Below are positions 55,542 to 64,000 of a DNA stretch of 64,000 nucleotides, piece by piece (the stretch's first letter is position 1; each line of letters starts with the position of its first letter). A model generated the notes under the pieces. It was given only the letters and a program-made list of their open reading frames with translations. It was not told the origin of the DNA and searched no databases. This stretch comes from Gammaproteobacteria bacterium (lineage in GTDB: Bacteria; Pseudomonadota; Gammaproteobacteria; Pseudomonadales; Azotimanducaceae): NCBI GenBank assembly GCA_028824555.1, contig JAPPDJ010000157.1, forward strand, positions 22,553 to 86,552, read 5' to 3'. Both the position numbers and the translations under genes were made by a program.

Positions 55542-56234
55542 TTAGTGGATCTCGGCGGCGTTGCCTTGTGCTTCGCGCAGCTTGTCGATGTTGAAGCCGG
55601 GCTGCTGTGCCGCCTTGATGATGACGCCTTCGCGCCGGGCGATGGCGGCAGCGGCGTCCATGACCTGGTCCGCCACGTCGAACGGAATGACCACGGCGCC
55701 GTGCTGGTCGGCGTGGATGAGGTCGCCGCCGGCGACGGTCATGCCAGCGACGCTGACGATGCCGCCGAACGAGACCACATGCACGAAGGCGTGGGAGGGG
55801 CCAATGCGGTCCGCCATCATCTGGAAGCCGTCGGCGACATCCGGCAGGTCCCGCACGCTGCCGTCGGTAATGACGCCAAGGCAGCCGAGACCCTTGTGGA
55901 TGTTGCTGTTCACCTCGCCCCAGAAGGAGCCGTAGCCGCGCGAGTCCCCATCGAGGTCCTGAATGATGGAGATGGCTGGCTTCGGCCCGCCGTTGTCGAT
56001 GTACTCGTAGTAGTCCCCGGGTCGGTTGCGGCGATCGGCGGGATGCTGGGCGCGAATGGTGGCGGTGCGGGCATAGCCCACCATGACGCCAAGCTCCGGA
56101 CGGGTACACACCAAGGGCTCGACGGTGTAGCCGAAGCCGCGCCGGTCGGGTGCCACCGACTCCAGCGCGTTGCACACCGTGGGCGTGTCGATGGTGGCGA
56201 GATCGGCAAGCAATTGCTCGGAAACTTCCGACAT
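55542..56234 (-). CDS. RraA-family protein
   Basis: 230 residues from ATG 56234. RraA/oxaloacetate decarboxylase-aldolase fold: IDTPTVCNALESVAP, GYARTATIRAQHPAD, LGCLGVITDGSVRDLPDVAD (the G-x-x-x-D-G-x-x-R-D motif), AGMTVAGGDLIHADQHGAVVIP (D-x-H-G metal site). Family members include RNase E inhibitors and 4-hydroxy-4-methyl-2-oxoglutarate/oxaloacetate lyases. The conserved RD and D residues favour a metal-dependent lyase. First gene of the three-gene UGSC transcript; a role beside a selenoprotein is not described to my knowledge. Confidence 0.88.
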   Translation of the reverse strand: MSEVSEQLLADLATIDTPTVCNALESVAPDRRGFGYTVEPLVCTRPELGVMVGYARTATIRAQHPADRRNRPGDYYEYIDNGGPKPAISIIQDLDGDSRGYGSFWGEVNSNIHKGLGCLGVITDGSVRDLPDVADGFQMMADRIGPSHAFVHVVSFGGIVSVAGMTVAGGDLIHADQHGAVVIPFDVADQVMDAAAAIARREGVIIKAAQQPGFNIDKLREAQGNAAEIH

Positions 56235-56353
56235 GGGGTCGTTCCTCCCTCGGGGCAAGTGGGTTGTGGTTCTAAGGAGCCAAGCGTAACAGATAGGGCC
56301 GTCACGCCCGCCCTGATACGATGCGACAGTCGGTGCGGCAGCGGAGCGAGGCT

Positions 56354-56812
56354 ATGCGGGGCATCATTTGGGCGGCGACCCTGGTCATCGGCTCGTTTGC
56401 GGTCGCGGACGAGGATGCGTCGGCGCCCGCGAACGAGGATGCGCCGGCACCCACGGTGGAGGAGATCCTGAACGCCGAACCGGCGGAGTCCGAGGTTGCG
56501 AGCACCCGTTGCATAGGCCGTCGCCTCTATCGCAACTCCTGGATCATCGACCGCACCACCCTCCTGTTCAGTGGCCGCCGCGACCAGTATTGGGTCAACA
56601 CGCTACGGCGCCCTTGCCTGCGCGACGTGTTCCGGCGCCAGGTGAAGAACTTCATCTCGCGCTCATCGATGCATCTTTGCGAACGTGACGAGGTGGAGTT
56701 CCTGGACCCCGGCGGTCTCATCCAGACCGGCCCCCGCTGTCGCTTGGGCCGCTTCCAGGAAATCACGGCCGACCAAGCCCAACTCCTGCGCCGCCGCGCC
56801 GGATTGAAGTAG
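56354..56812 (+). CDS. DUF6491-like secreted protein
   Basis: 152 residues from ATG 56354; an upstream ATG at 56321 is also open. Signal peptide GIIWAATLVIGSFAVADEDA, then an acidic linker of repeated D/E-A-P units. The core has CIGRRLYRNSWIIDRTTLLF and GRRDQYWVNTLRRPCLRDVF, ending in RCRLGRFQEITADQAQLLRR. Two or more cysteines and the C-x-L pattern recall the DUF6491 family of small proteobacterial envelope proteins. Function unknown. It lies just upstream of tRNA-Ala. Confidence 0.65.
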   Translation: MRGIIWAATLVIGSFAVADEDASAPANEDAPAPTVEEILNAEPAESEVASTRCIGRRLYRNSWIIDRTTLLFSGRRDQYWVNTLRRPCLRDVFRRQVKNFISRSSMHLCERDEVEFLDPGGLIQTGPRCRLGRFQEITADQAQLLRRRAGLK

Positions 56813-56848
56813 CCAATCGACGCGGTGTAGGATTGTCCGCTCCCGCGT

Positions 56849-56924
<76 letters not shown>

Positions 56925-56925
56925 A

Positions 56926-57063
56926 TCACGCTTCTCGCCTCGCCCCTAATCGTCTCGTTTTTTCATCTGATAACTGGGTTTTTTTCAAACCGGCGCGGCG
57001 CCGGAGCAGGTTCTGGTGGTCGCGCATGTGGTAGCTGTTGCCGCGGATGTTGACGATGTGGCA
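56926..57063 (-). pseudogene. IS21 IstB-type ATPase C-terminal remnant
   Basis: The minus-strand frame reads CHIVNIRGNSYHMRDHQNLL then RRRAGL, resembling the C-terminus of IstB helper ATPases of IS21 elements (HxxxINIRGESYRLREKRRAGL). It then runs on and stops at 56926 beside tRNA-Ala. The Walker motifs and rest of IstB are absent, and no istA or terminal repeats are seen. Remnant of an insertion next to the tRNA. Confidence 0.55.
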
Positions 57064-57169
57064 GCCATTTGTCTGCGCTGGATGCAGGCCAAACTCGGGG
57101 CTGTGCCGAGACGCTTTCGCCGGGACTCCACAGGACACGAAACAGGCCGCCTGTTGGGGCCCGAACGTT

Positions 57170-59428
57170 TCACATGCTGAGCTGCACCTCGATGCCGAGG
57201 ATTCTCGGCGGATCGAAACTGCCCCAGGGCACGAGGGCGTTGTACGCGAACGCCAAGGCGTCTTCGTCGGTCAGGTTGCGGCCGAACAGCGTGACGCTGT
57301 TGCCGTCCCCCCAGAGCAGCGAGATCGAACCGTTCAGCTTCGTTGCCGGCAGCCTGTAGTAGATGTCGTCGTTGCTCTGCCCGTAGGCGTTGTACCGCCC
57401 CTGGTGGCGCGCATCTAGACGGTACTCGACGCGTCCGTTGGTTAGGCGATCCACGTCACGCACGTAGCGCACCACGGCCGACGCGCTCCAGCGCGGCGCC
57501 AGCACGACGTCCAGGTGGGAGTTGTCTGTGGCGACGCCGTCGTTGTTGAGGTCGACGAGGAACTCGTCCCACGATGCCTCCAGGTAGCCGAGGGATATGT
57601 CGGCGCTCAGGTTCTCCGTCAGTACCCATTCGGACTCAAGCTCGAGCCCGTGGATGCCGACGTCGCCGAGGTTGATCGCGATGGCCTCGGTTCCCCGGCC
57701 CGTGAAGTTCGGGCGCCGGACGAGGCCCACGAGCTTCTCGTAGTCGGTGAGGAACGCCGCCACGGAAATCCGCGCGCGTTTGCCCAGGGCGTGCGTCTTG
57801 AGCCCCAACTCGTGGTTGGTCGCGTACTCGGCCTCGTAGGGACCGATGTTCTCGACGCGCGTCGCCCGACCGTTGAATCCTCCCGGTTTGAACCCGGTGG
57901 AACTCGTGAGGTACACCATCGCCGACTCGGACAGGTCGTAGCTTCCGCCGACCCGCCACGTGGTCTCGTTCCAGGCGTTGGTGAGATCCAGCGTGCGTGG
58001 CGGCGTCTGCTCCGCCGGCGGGGGCCTCGGATCGTGCCGGATGTCGACCGTCTTCTCGTCGCGGGTCAGGCGCCAGCCGAGCAACAGCGACAGCGCGGAC
58101 GTCGCATGGAAGTCGGTCTGGCCGAACACTGCGGCCGTCTTGGTCCGCTGACCGGCTTCCACCGTGACGAAGGCGTCCTCGAGGCCGTAGGTCGCGGAGT
58201 AGGGTGCACCGGTGTTCTGGTACGAAGTGCGGGTCGACTTCTCCCCGAACAGGAACAGGCCCGCGGTGTAATCCCAGCGCTGGCTGTGGGAGTCGCGAAA
58301 ACGTATCTCCAGGCTGTCCTCCTCGTGTTCGATGCCGAAGCCCAGATTGATGATGAGGCCCGAGCCCCGGACCGGCGGCGTCGTTCCGGCGCGCCCGTCG
58401 AGATCGAAGTAGGAGAGAAAGTCCGCCTGCTGGGTGTTCGCCAGCACCGTGACGGTGCCGGCGGCCGTGCCGATGTCCGATCTGAACGTGACTCCCTTCT
58501 CGGCCGAGTCGGCGAGCCCCCGCTCGTCTTGGCGCACCAGATGGACGTCGCCGTCGGCGACACCGCGCGGATCCTGGATGAAATTGGTGACCGGCAGACC
58601 GTCGATGTCCTCGTCAAGTGCGTAGACGGTGAGCGTGCTGTAGACGTTGTCCAGTGCGTGGTCCACCTTCAGCCGCAGGTTGCTTGCATCGATCCCCCCC
58701 AACGGATGGCCGTCATGGGCATTCTCGACATGACCGTCGTACTTCCGGAGTCCGACCGACAGCCTTGCCCGCATCGTGTTGTCCATCACGCCGCCGGTCT
58801 CCGCCGACAGGCGCAGGTGCCTGGTGCCGTACTCGGCAAGGGAAAGCCGGCCGACAATCCCCGCCTCGTCGCCCACCGGCTTGGTGATGACGTTGATCGT
58901 CCCCGCCAGGCTGCTTCGGCCGAACAGCGGCCCCTGCGGACCGCGGAGGATTTCCACCCGCTCGACATCGATCTGGTCGTGGAGAACGCCGGTGTTGCGC
59001 GCGTGGGGCGCGCCGTCGAGCAGCACCTGGGTCTTGGAGTCCGACAGCGGGTCCGTTTCGTAGAAGCCGATGCCACGGATCGCGAAGCTGCCGCCGTTGC
59101 CGACCATCACCCGCTGCGTGATGATGTTCGGCACCAGCCCGTTGAGGTCGGTCAGGTCCACCGCGCCGCGCGCTTCGACCTCGCCGCCGTCGATTGCCGA
59201 CACCGAGGACGGTACGTCCTCGATGTTCTCTTCGACCTTCTGCGCGGTAACCAGGACCTCCTCGAGCTGGGCTCTGCCGCCGCCCTCGGCGGCCGCTTCG
59301 GCCAACGCCGGCATGGCCCATACGAGGCCCCAGATCGCGCTGGCAACGAGCTGCAGGGCAGGCACCCTCGCGGACATCGTGCGTTCGGGCTCCGGAGCGG
59401 ATTCCCCCGCGGCCACTGCGTATGTCAT
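57170..59428 (-). CDS. TonB-dependent outer-membrane receptor
   Basis: 752 residues from ATG. Signal region PALQLVASAIWGLVWAMPALA, then TonB-box-like EEVLVTAQKVEENIEDVPSS. Plug domain: GLVPNIITQRVMVGNGGSFAIRGIG and VEILRGPQGPLFGRSSLAG. The 22-strand barrel follows, with LFLFGEKSTRTSYQ, SSTGFKPGGFNGRATRV and a C-terminal ILGIEVQLSM ending in an aromatic-poor strand. FKPGGFN..E..T..ELGLK is typical of the substrate-type receptors found in marine bacteria. The ligand is unknown. It lies 65 bases downstream of an RND permease pair on the same strand. Confidence 0.9.
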   Translation of the reverse strand: MTYAVAAGESAPEPERTMSARVPALQLVASAIWGLVWAMPALAEAAAEGGGRAQLEEVLVTAQKVEENIEDVPSSVSAIDGGEVEARGAVDLTDLNGLVPNIITQRVMVGNGGSFAIRGIGFYETDPLSDSKTQVLLDGAPHARNTGVLHDQIDVERVEILRGPQGPLFGRSSLAGTINVITKPVGDEAGIVGRLSLAEYGTRHLRLSAETGGVMDNTMRARLSVGLRKYDGHVENAHDGHPLGGIDASNLRLKVDHALDNVYSTLTVYALDEDIDGLPVTNFIQDPRGVADGDVHLVRQDERGLADSAEKGVTFRSDIGTAAGTVTVLANTQQADFLSYFDLDGRAGTTPPVRGSGLIINLGFGIEHEEDSLEIRFRDSHSQRWDYTAGLFLFGEKSTRTSYQNTGAPYSATYGLEDAFVTVEAGQRTKTAAVFGQTDFHATSALSLLLGWRLTRDEKTVDIRHDPRPPPAEQTPPRTLDLTNAWNETTWRVGGSYDLSESAMVYLTSSTGFKPGGFNGRATRVENIGPYEAEYATNHELGLKTHALGKRARISVAAFLTDYEKLVGLVRRPNFTGRGTEAIAINLGDVGIHGLELESEWVLTENLSADISLGYLEASWDEFLVDLNNDGVATDNSHLDVVLAPRWSASAVVRYVRDVDRLTNGRVEYRLDARHQGRYNAYGQSNDDIYYRLPATKLNGSISLLWGDGNSVTLFGRNLTDEDALAFAYNALVPWGSFDPPRILGIEVQLSM

Positions 59429-59493
59429 TTCTTTTCTCCCTGGGCGATGTTGGGCGGGTTAGATCGATGCCGCGGCGTTGGCAGAGCGGCGAA

Positions 59494-62400
59494 TCACGCA
59501 GAGGCCAGCCGCGTCTGGCGCGGCTGGCGTGAGCGGATGCGGTCCACCGCGACCATGGTTGCCGGCACCAGGAACAGCGGACCCAGGCTGGCGAACGCCA
59601 GTCCGCCGATCAGGCTCACGAACAGCGGCAGGATCGTGATCACGGACTCAAACTTGCTGTAGACGATCGGAAGCAGCCCGACAATCGTGGTCACGGTCGT
59701 GACGACGATGGGTCGGGCACGCAGCCGGGCGGCCCGGATCGCCGCGTCTGCGACGGAGACAGTGGGTTCCTGGCGGCAGATGCGGTTGTAGGCGTGAAGG
59801 AACACCAGTGTGTCGTTGATGACGACGCCGGACACCGCGACAAGGCCGTACAGCGACGTGAGTTTCACCGGGTAGCCGAGGGCCCAATGTAGGTAAATGG
59901 CCCCCGCCAGCGCGAGTGGTATCCCCACGAGAACGTACAGGGGCTGCAGGACGCTGCGAAGCTGCACCGACACCAAGGCGAAGATGACGAGCAGGGCGGC
60001 GGGGAAAGTGACCGCGAGGCCACTCAGCGTCTTTACCGTGTCCCGGGAGGAGCCGGCCGGAAGGAACCTGAGCTCGGGGTAGTCCACCGCCAGCTCGGCC
60101 AGCAGTTGGTCTTCCATCCGGTCCTCCAGCTCTTCGGAGGATGTCGTCGCATTGTCGTAGTAGACCGTGAACGTCACTGCGGGCCAGCCGTCGACGCGCT
60201 GGCGCTGGGCGAGTCCCTGGCGCTGCACGGTCTCGGCGACGCTGGAGAAGGCCGCCATGGAGCCGTTCGGCAAGGCGATGAGTTCGTCGCTCATGTCCGC
60301 CTGGCTCTGGCGCTGCTCCATCGGGTAACGAACCATGACGTCGATGGTTTCGGCGCCCCTGACGATCCGGTCGACCTTGGCGCCGAAGAAGCGGTTGCGG
60401 AGCTGGTAGGCGAGGTCGGCTTCAGCGAGCCCGCTGGCACGCCCCCGGTCCGTCACGCTGATCTCGTAGTTGATCTTGTCCCACTCGAGCGTGTCGTCGA
60501 CGGCGTAGACAGACGGCAGCGCGACCAGCCGCTCCTTCAGCGCAGTTGCCGCCGCGACCACGTCTTCTTCGTCCGGATGCAGCAGCACGTACCCCACGGC
60601 GGCGGCCGTCGCCTGCGTCGACGTGCGAAACGCCAGCCGTTCGGCGCCCTCGAGAGCGCCGAGGTGGTCGATCCAGGCCTGTTTGAGTTCCGCAACCGAC
60701 ACCTCGCGCGCCGGCGGGACGTTGAGCCGGAGCTGCACCGTTGCACGGTGCCGGGACGGTTCCGGCACCGCCGCGCCGAGCAGGGTTTCGACGGGCCGGT
60801 GCATGCCGACGATGACGTTGACCGCATTGACGGCGGTGCCGCCCGTCGTCCTGTTGGCCTCGTGTGCGGCACCGACGATGCGTTCGGTGGCGCGCACCGT
60901 TTCCTCGAACGGGGTGCCGACCACCATGGTCAGGTCCACCTGCAGCTGGCGTTCGTCGAGGTTGTCGCCGACCGCATCGAACTTGACCACGTTCGTGACG
61001 AACAGCCCGGCCGCGAGCCCGATGAGCGCGAGACCGCCGAGAATCGGCATCGCCGGTCGTGCTGTGCAAGCCGCGATCCAGGTCCCGAGACGGCCGTCCA
61101 CGAAACCCTGAAATGCGCCCGACACACGGCGCTGCGCCACGCTCAGCGGCCAGCGCGTCGCCTCGCCGCCGGCCGCAAGGTGCGCCGGCAGCAGGAAAAA
61201 CGCGTCGAGCAGCGAGAATGCCAGCACGACCAGCACGACCAGGGCCAGGGTGCCGATCAACTGGCCGACGTTGCCGTCGAGCGGCAGCAGCGCGGCGAAG
61301 GCGATCATGGTCGTCAGGACACCGACGGTGACCGGCACCATCACTTCGCGCGCGCCGGCTATCGACGCCTGCACCCCGTCAAGTCCGGCTTGCCGATGTC
61401 TGGCGATGCTCTCGCCGACGATCACCGCGTCGTCGACGACGATGCCGATGACGACCGCGATCCCCAGGACCACCATGACATTGAGCGTCACGGACAGCAT
61501 GTGCAGGGCGATGAAGGCGCCGATGACCGCCGTCGGTATCCCGACCGTGATCCAGAACCCGACGCGCAGGTCGAATATCAGGATCAGCACCACAAAGACC
61601 AGCGCCACGCCGATCAGCGCGCCGTTGGCGATCGTCGTGAGCTGCCGCTCGACCGAGAACACCCGGTCGAGCCAAGGCGAGACCTCCATGCCCGGGGGAG
61701 AGGGTCGCGCCAGAAGGAACTCCTGGACCTCGTCCATGACGCTGACCGGATCGATGCCGTCCGGCACGGCGATGTCGAGGAAGACGGCGGGCACCCCGTC
61801 GACCGTGTTGATCAGCGGGTCTTCGGCAAAACCGTCCCGCACCTCGGCGATGTCTCCGAGGCGGACGATCGTGCCGTCGGCGCGGCTCAGAATGACGATG
61901 TCGGCGAGACCGGGCGCGGTGGTGCGCTTTTGCAACGCGCTCAGAACGAGGTCTCCGGAGTCCGTGCTGATCTCGCCGCCGGAGACGTTGTACGAGGCCG
62001 TGCGAATCACCGTCGCGACGTCGCGAATCGTTAGGCCGAATCGGGTCAGTTCGGACTCGTGGATGTCGACCTGAAACTCCCGCACGGGCCCGCCCACCAC
62101 GTCGACGATGCGCACGTTGGGCAAGCGCAGCAGCTGCTCGCGGAGCAGGTCGGCGTAGGCCCTCAGACGTTCGCCGTCCTGCGTTGCGGAGGTGACGGCC
62201 AGGGAAAGCACGTTGCGCAGGATCGTCTTGAGGACGATCTCCGGCTCATCGGCGCCGGGCGGCGGAAAGTCCTCGATGCTCGCCACCGCGGTCCTGACGT
62301 ACTCGAGCTTGTCGGCCGTGTCGGTCCACTGCTTGAGTTCAACGAGGATCTCGGCACGGCCGCGCCATGCACTGGAGGTCATCCGCTCGACGCCGTCGAG

Positions 62401-62658
62401 GGAGACGAGGCGTTCCTCGATGCGGCGGATGATGTCCTCCTCCACCTCCCGCGGGGTCGCGCCGTCGTAGGGGACGTTGATGGCGACCGTGCGAAGGTCG
62501 ATCGGTGGATAGCGCTCGAAGATGCTGGCGCTGAACGCGGCGGCACCGAGGAGCAGCAGAAGCACCGTGACCGCGGTGACCCCGACGCGGTTGTGCACCA
62601 TGTACTCGAACGGCGTGCGCCAGGGCGGGCCGTCTGTCATGCGATCGCCGTTCGCCAC
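59494..62658 (-). CDS. RND efflux transporter permease
   Basis: 1054 residues; GTG 62658 or ATG 62640 as start. HAE-type RND layout: N-terminal helix RVGVTAVTVLLLLLGAAAFS, periplasmic loops with REVEEDIIRRIEERLVSLDG, a helix cluster with LGIAVVIGIVVDDAVIVGESIARHRQ near residue 410 (the two Asp of the proton relay in GIVVDDAVIV), and second-half VAVSGVVINDTLVFLHAYN. It expels drugs, lipids or metals with a periplasmic adaptor and an outer-membrane channel not present here. It lies 9 bases after the upstream RND permease stop, so the two are in one operon. Confidence 0.93.
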   Translation of the reverse strand: MANGDRMTDGPPWRTPFEYMVHNRVGVTAVTVLLLLLGAAAFSASIFERYPPIDLRTVAINVPYDGATPREVEEDIIRRIEERLVSLDGVERMTSSAWRGRAEILVELKQWTDTADKLEYVRTAVASIEDFPPPGADEPEIVLKTILRNVLSLAVTSATQDGERLRAYADLLREQLLRLPNVRIVDVVGGPVREFQVDIHESELTRFGLTIRDVATVIRTASYNVSGGEISTDSGDLVLSALQKRTTAPGLADIVILSRADGTIVRLGDIAEVRDGFAEDPLINTVDGVPAVFLDIAVPDGIDPVSVMDEVQEFLLARPSPPGMEVSPWLDRVFSVERQLTTIANGALIGVALVFVVLILIFDLRVGFWITVGIPTAVIGAFIALHMLSVTLNVMVVLGIAVVIGIVVDDAVIVGESIARHRQAGLDGVQASIAGAREVMVPVTVGVLTTMIAFAALLPLDGNVGQLIGTLALVVLVVLAFSLLDAFFLLPAHLAAGGEATRWPLSVAQRRVSGAFQGFVDGRLGTWIAACTARPAMPILGGLALIGLAAGLFVTNVVKFDAVGDNLDERQLQVDLTMVVGTPFEETVRATERIVGAAHEANRTTGGTAVNAVNVIVGMHRPVETLLGAAVPEPSRHRATVQLRLNVPPAREVSVAELKQAWIDHLGALEGAERLAFRTSTQATAAAVGYVLLHPDEEDVVAAATALKERLVALPSVYAVDDTLEWDKINYEISVTDRGRASGLAEADLAYQLRNRFFGAKVDRIVRGAETIDVMVRYPMEQRQSQADMSDELIALPNGSMAAFSSVAETVQRQGLAQRQRVDGWPAVTFTVYYDNATTSSEELEDRMEDQLLAELAVDYPELRFLPAGSSRDTVKTLSGLAVTFPAALLVIFALVSVQLRSVLQPLYVLVGIPLALAGAIYLHWALGYPVKLTSLYGLVAVSGVVINDTLVFLHAYNRICRQEPTVSVADAAIRAARLRARPIVVTTVTTIVGLLPIVYSKFESVITILPLFVSLIGGLAFASLGPLFLVPATMVAVDRIRSRQPRQTRLASA

Positions 62659-62667
62659 CGGGCCGCC

Positions 62668-64000
62668 CTACTCCCCCGCGAGCGTCATCGGGTCGGCTCG
62701 GGAGCGCAGCTCGCGCAGGCGACTCCTGGCGAAGTCGACAAGCATCGTCACGGCGGGTAAGAAGAACACCAGCCCAATGCCCGAGAACACCAGCCCGAAG
62801 GTGATGCTGACGACCAGCGGAATGAGGAACTGAATGGTCTCGCTGTCGTTGAACAGCATCGGCATGAGACCGAGCGCCGTCGTTGCGCTCGTCAGCAGCA
62901 CCGCGCGGGCGCGCTGACGCGTTGCCGCGGCGATGCCGGCGACCGCCGGCATGTCCGGGTCCTGCATGACCCGGTTGAACCGGTGCAGCAGAAGTATCGT
63001 GTCGCTGACGACGACGCCGGAGACGGCGATCAGGCCGAGGATCGACGTGAAGCTGAACACATAGCCAAGCGCCCAGTGACCGACGACCGCACCGACAAAT
63101 GCCATGGGAATGCCCGCCATGGCCAGTAGCGGCTGTACGAAGCTGCGCAGGAAGGACGCCAGGACGACGTAGATGACCAGCAGGCCGATGGGGATCGAAA
63201 TCCGCAGGATGTCGAGCGCCCTTGCCGCCTCCTTGGACTGGTCGTGCGGCTGGACGTGCAGCCCCGGATAGTCGCGCAGCAACCTCGGTAGCAGCCTGGA
63301 CGCCACCTCTTCCCCGGGATCCGCTCCGGCCGCAGTTGCGCGGTCGATGTCTGCCGAAACCACCGCGGCGCTGCGGCCGTCGATGCGCAGGCGTTCGGCG
63401 AGGGTGTCGGACTCGACGAAGTCCGCTATCGCGTACAGGGGAACCTGCTCGCTGCCGCCGGGGAGATAGATCAGCTCGTTGCGAAGGTCCCGGTAGCTGG
63501 TGCGCCGGTCCTCCGGGTAGCGAACCATGACCAGGAGCTCATCCCGTCCTCGCTGTACTCGCTGGGCTTCAGCGCCGTAGAACGCGTGCCGCAGCTGCAG
63601 TGCCACCGACGCCGAGGTCAGCCCGCTGGCGTGGCCGGCCTCGTTGAGCCGAACTTCGAAGCGCCGCTTTCCCATCGACAGGGAGTCGTTGACGTTCGTG
63701 ACGCCTTCGAGCCGCGACAGTGCCTTGCCGAACTCCCGAGCGGCGGCCTGGACGACGTCCGCGTCGGTGTGCGTCAGCGCGTAGGAAATGCCGCCGAGCC
63801 CCCGATTCCGATCCGCGAAGACGACCTTCTCGACACCGGGGATGCCGGCCACCGCCTGCCGCCAGCGATGCTTGAACTCCTGAACCGGCATGCTGCGGAC
63901 GGTCGGCGGATTGAGGCGGACCTGAACGGAGGCGACGTTGCCCTCCGGCGTGTAGGGGTCCGTGCCCCCGACATATTCCCTCGGAAGGTGAAACCCGACC
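62668..64000 (-). CDS. RND efflux transporter permease, second copy (partial)
   Basis: C-terminal part of a second RND permease, running off the right edge; the minus-strand frame stays open to the last base. The visible 443 codons hold the second periplasmic half (GTDPYTPEGNVASVQVRL, NPPTVRSMPVQEFKHRW), then helices with LLVIYVVLASFLRSFVQPLL, LIAVSGVVVSDTILLLHRFN and VVSITFGLVFSGIGLVFFLP. Similar in design to the permease downstream; the two likely form a heteromeric or duplicated pump. Confidence 0.9.
   Translation of the reverse strand, partial: VGFHLPREYVGGTDPYTPEGNVASVQVRLNPPTVRSMPVQEFKHRWRQAVAGIPGVEKVVFADRNRGLGGISYALTHTDADVVQAAAREFGKALSRLEGVTNVNDSLSMGKRRFEVRLNEAGHASGLTSASVALQLRHAFYGAEAQRVQRGRDELLVMVRYPEDRRTSYRDLRNELIYLPGGSEQVPLYAIADFVESDTLAERLRIDGRSAAVVSADIDRATAAGADPGEEVASRLLPRLLRDYPGLHVQPHDQSKEAARALDILRISIPIGLLVIYVVLASFLRSFVQPLLAMAGIPMAFVGAVVGHWALGYVFSFTSILGLIAVSGVVVSDTILLLHRFNRVMQDPDMPAVAGIAAATRQRARAVLLTSATTALGLMPMLFNDSETIQFLIPLVVSITFGLVFSGIGLVFFLPAVTMLVDFARSRLRELRSRADPMTLAGE

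Overview
The window looks like a chromosome segment of a GC-rich Gammaproteobacterium, probably marine or host-associated. The strongest taxonomic evidence is conserved gene order. icd-clpS-clpA faces infA-bpt-aat-trxB-(PA4642-like), followed by divergent ftsK, which is close to the order I recall from Pseudomonas. The marine or symbiont lifestyle is only an inference. It rests on three phytanoyl-CoA-type dioxygenases, a sulfatase, a TonB receptor, CoA-transferase and acyl-CoA dehydrogenase genes, and an ADP-ribosylglycohydrolase.

Layout. 0-0.5 kb: the tail of a flavin-binding PPOX-like gene and an amidase remnant. 0.6-3.6 kb: two overlapping acyl-CoA carboxylase carboxyltransferase genes. 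3.8-13.1 kb: selenocysteine machinery, with tRNA-Sec (selC) separated from an overlapping selA-selB operon by a kinase-like gene, an ArsR/SRPBCC pair, a MOSC protein and a sulfatase. 13.2-18 kb: a hydroxyacid dehydrogenase, a Ser/Thr kinase, a transglutaminase/TPR lipoprotein and citrate synthase. 18.2-22 kb: a peptide-binding protein, a dioxygenase, a decayed DUF433 gene and a HigBA-type toxin-antitoxin pair. 22.4-31.8 kb: the icd/N-end-rule/ftsK core block. 32-39.7 kb: UDP-sugar dehydrogenase, ELM1-like protein, SDR, cysE, nadK, and MocA/XdhC-type molybdoenzyme maturation genes. 40-52.5 kb: catabolic and accessory genes. 52.5-56.2 kb: an HTH/nucleotidyltransferase pair, then the selenoprotein cassette. 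56.3-57.1 kb: a DUF6491 gene, tRNA-Ala and an IS21 IstB remnant. 57.2-64 kb: a TonB receptor and two RND efflux permeases, the last cut by the window end.

Main discovery. Ordinary gene calling would break the gene at 53425-53946 (minus) at an in-frame TGA. Read through, it encodes a 173-residue UGSC-type selenoprotein with a U-G-S-C-T-T-C centre at residues 94-100. A SECIS-like hairpin follows the TGA, and a terminator lies just past the stop. Upstream on the same strand are a CPTC thioredoxin-like fusion protein and an RraA-family protein. selA, selB and selC in the same window make decoding plausible. selD is not visible here.

Intergenic regions carry at least three families of short dispersed palindromes. 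Everything here was read by eye; family calls rest on motif recognition, not on searches.
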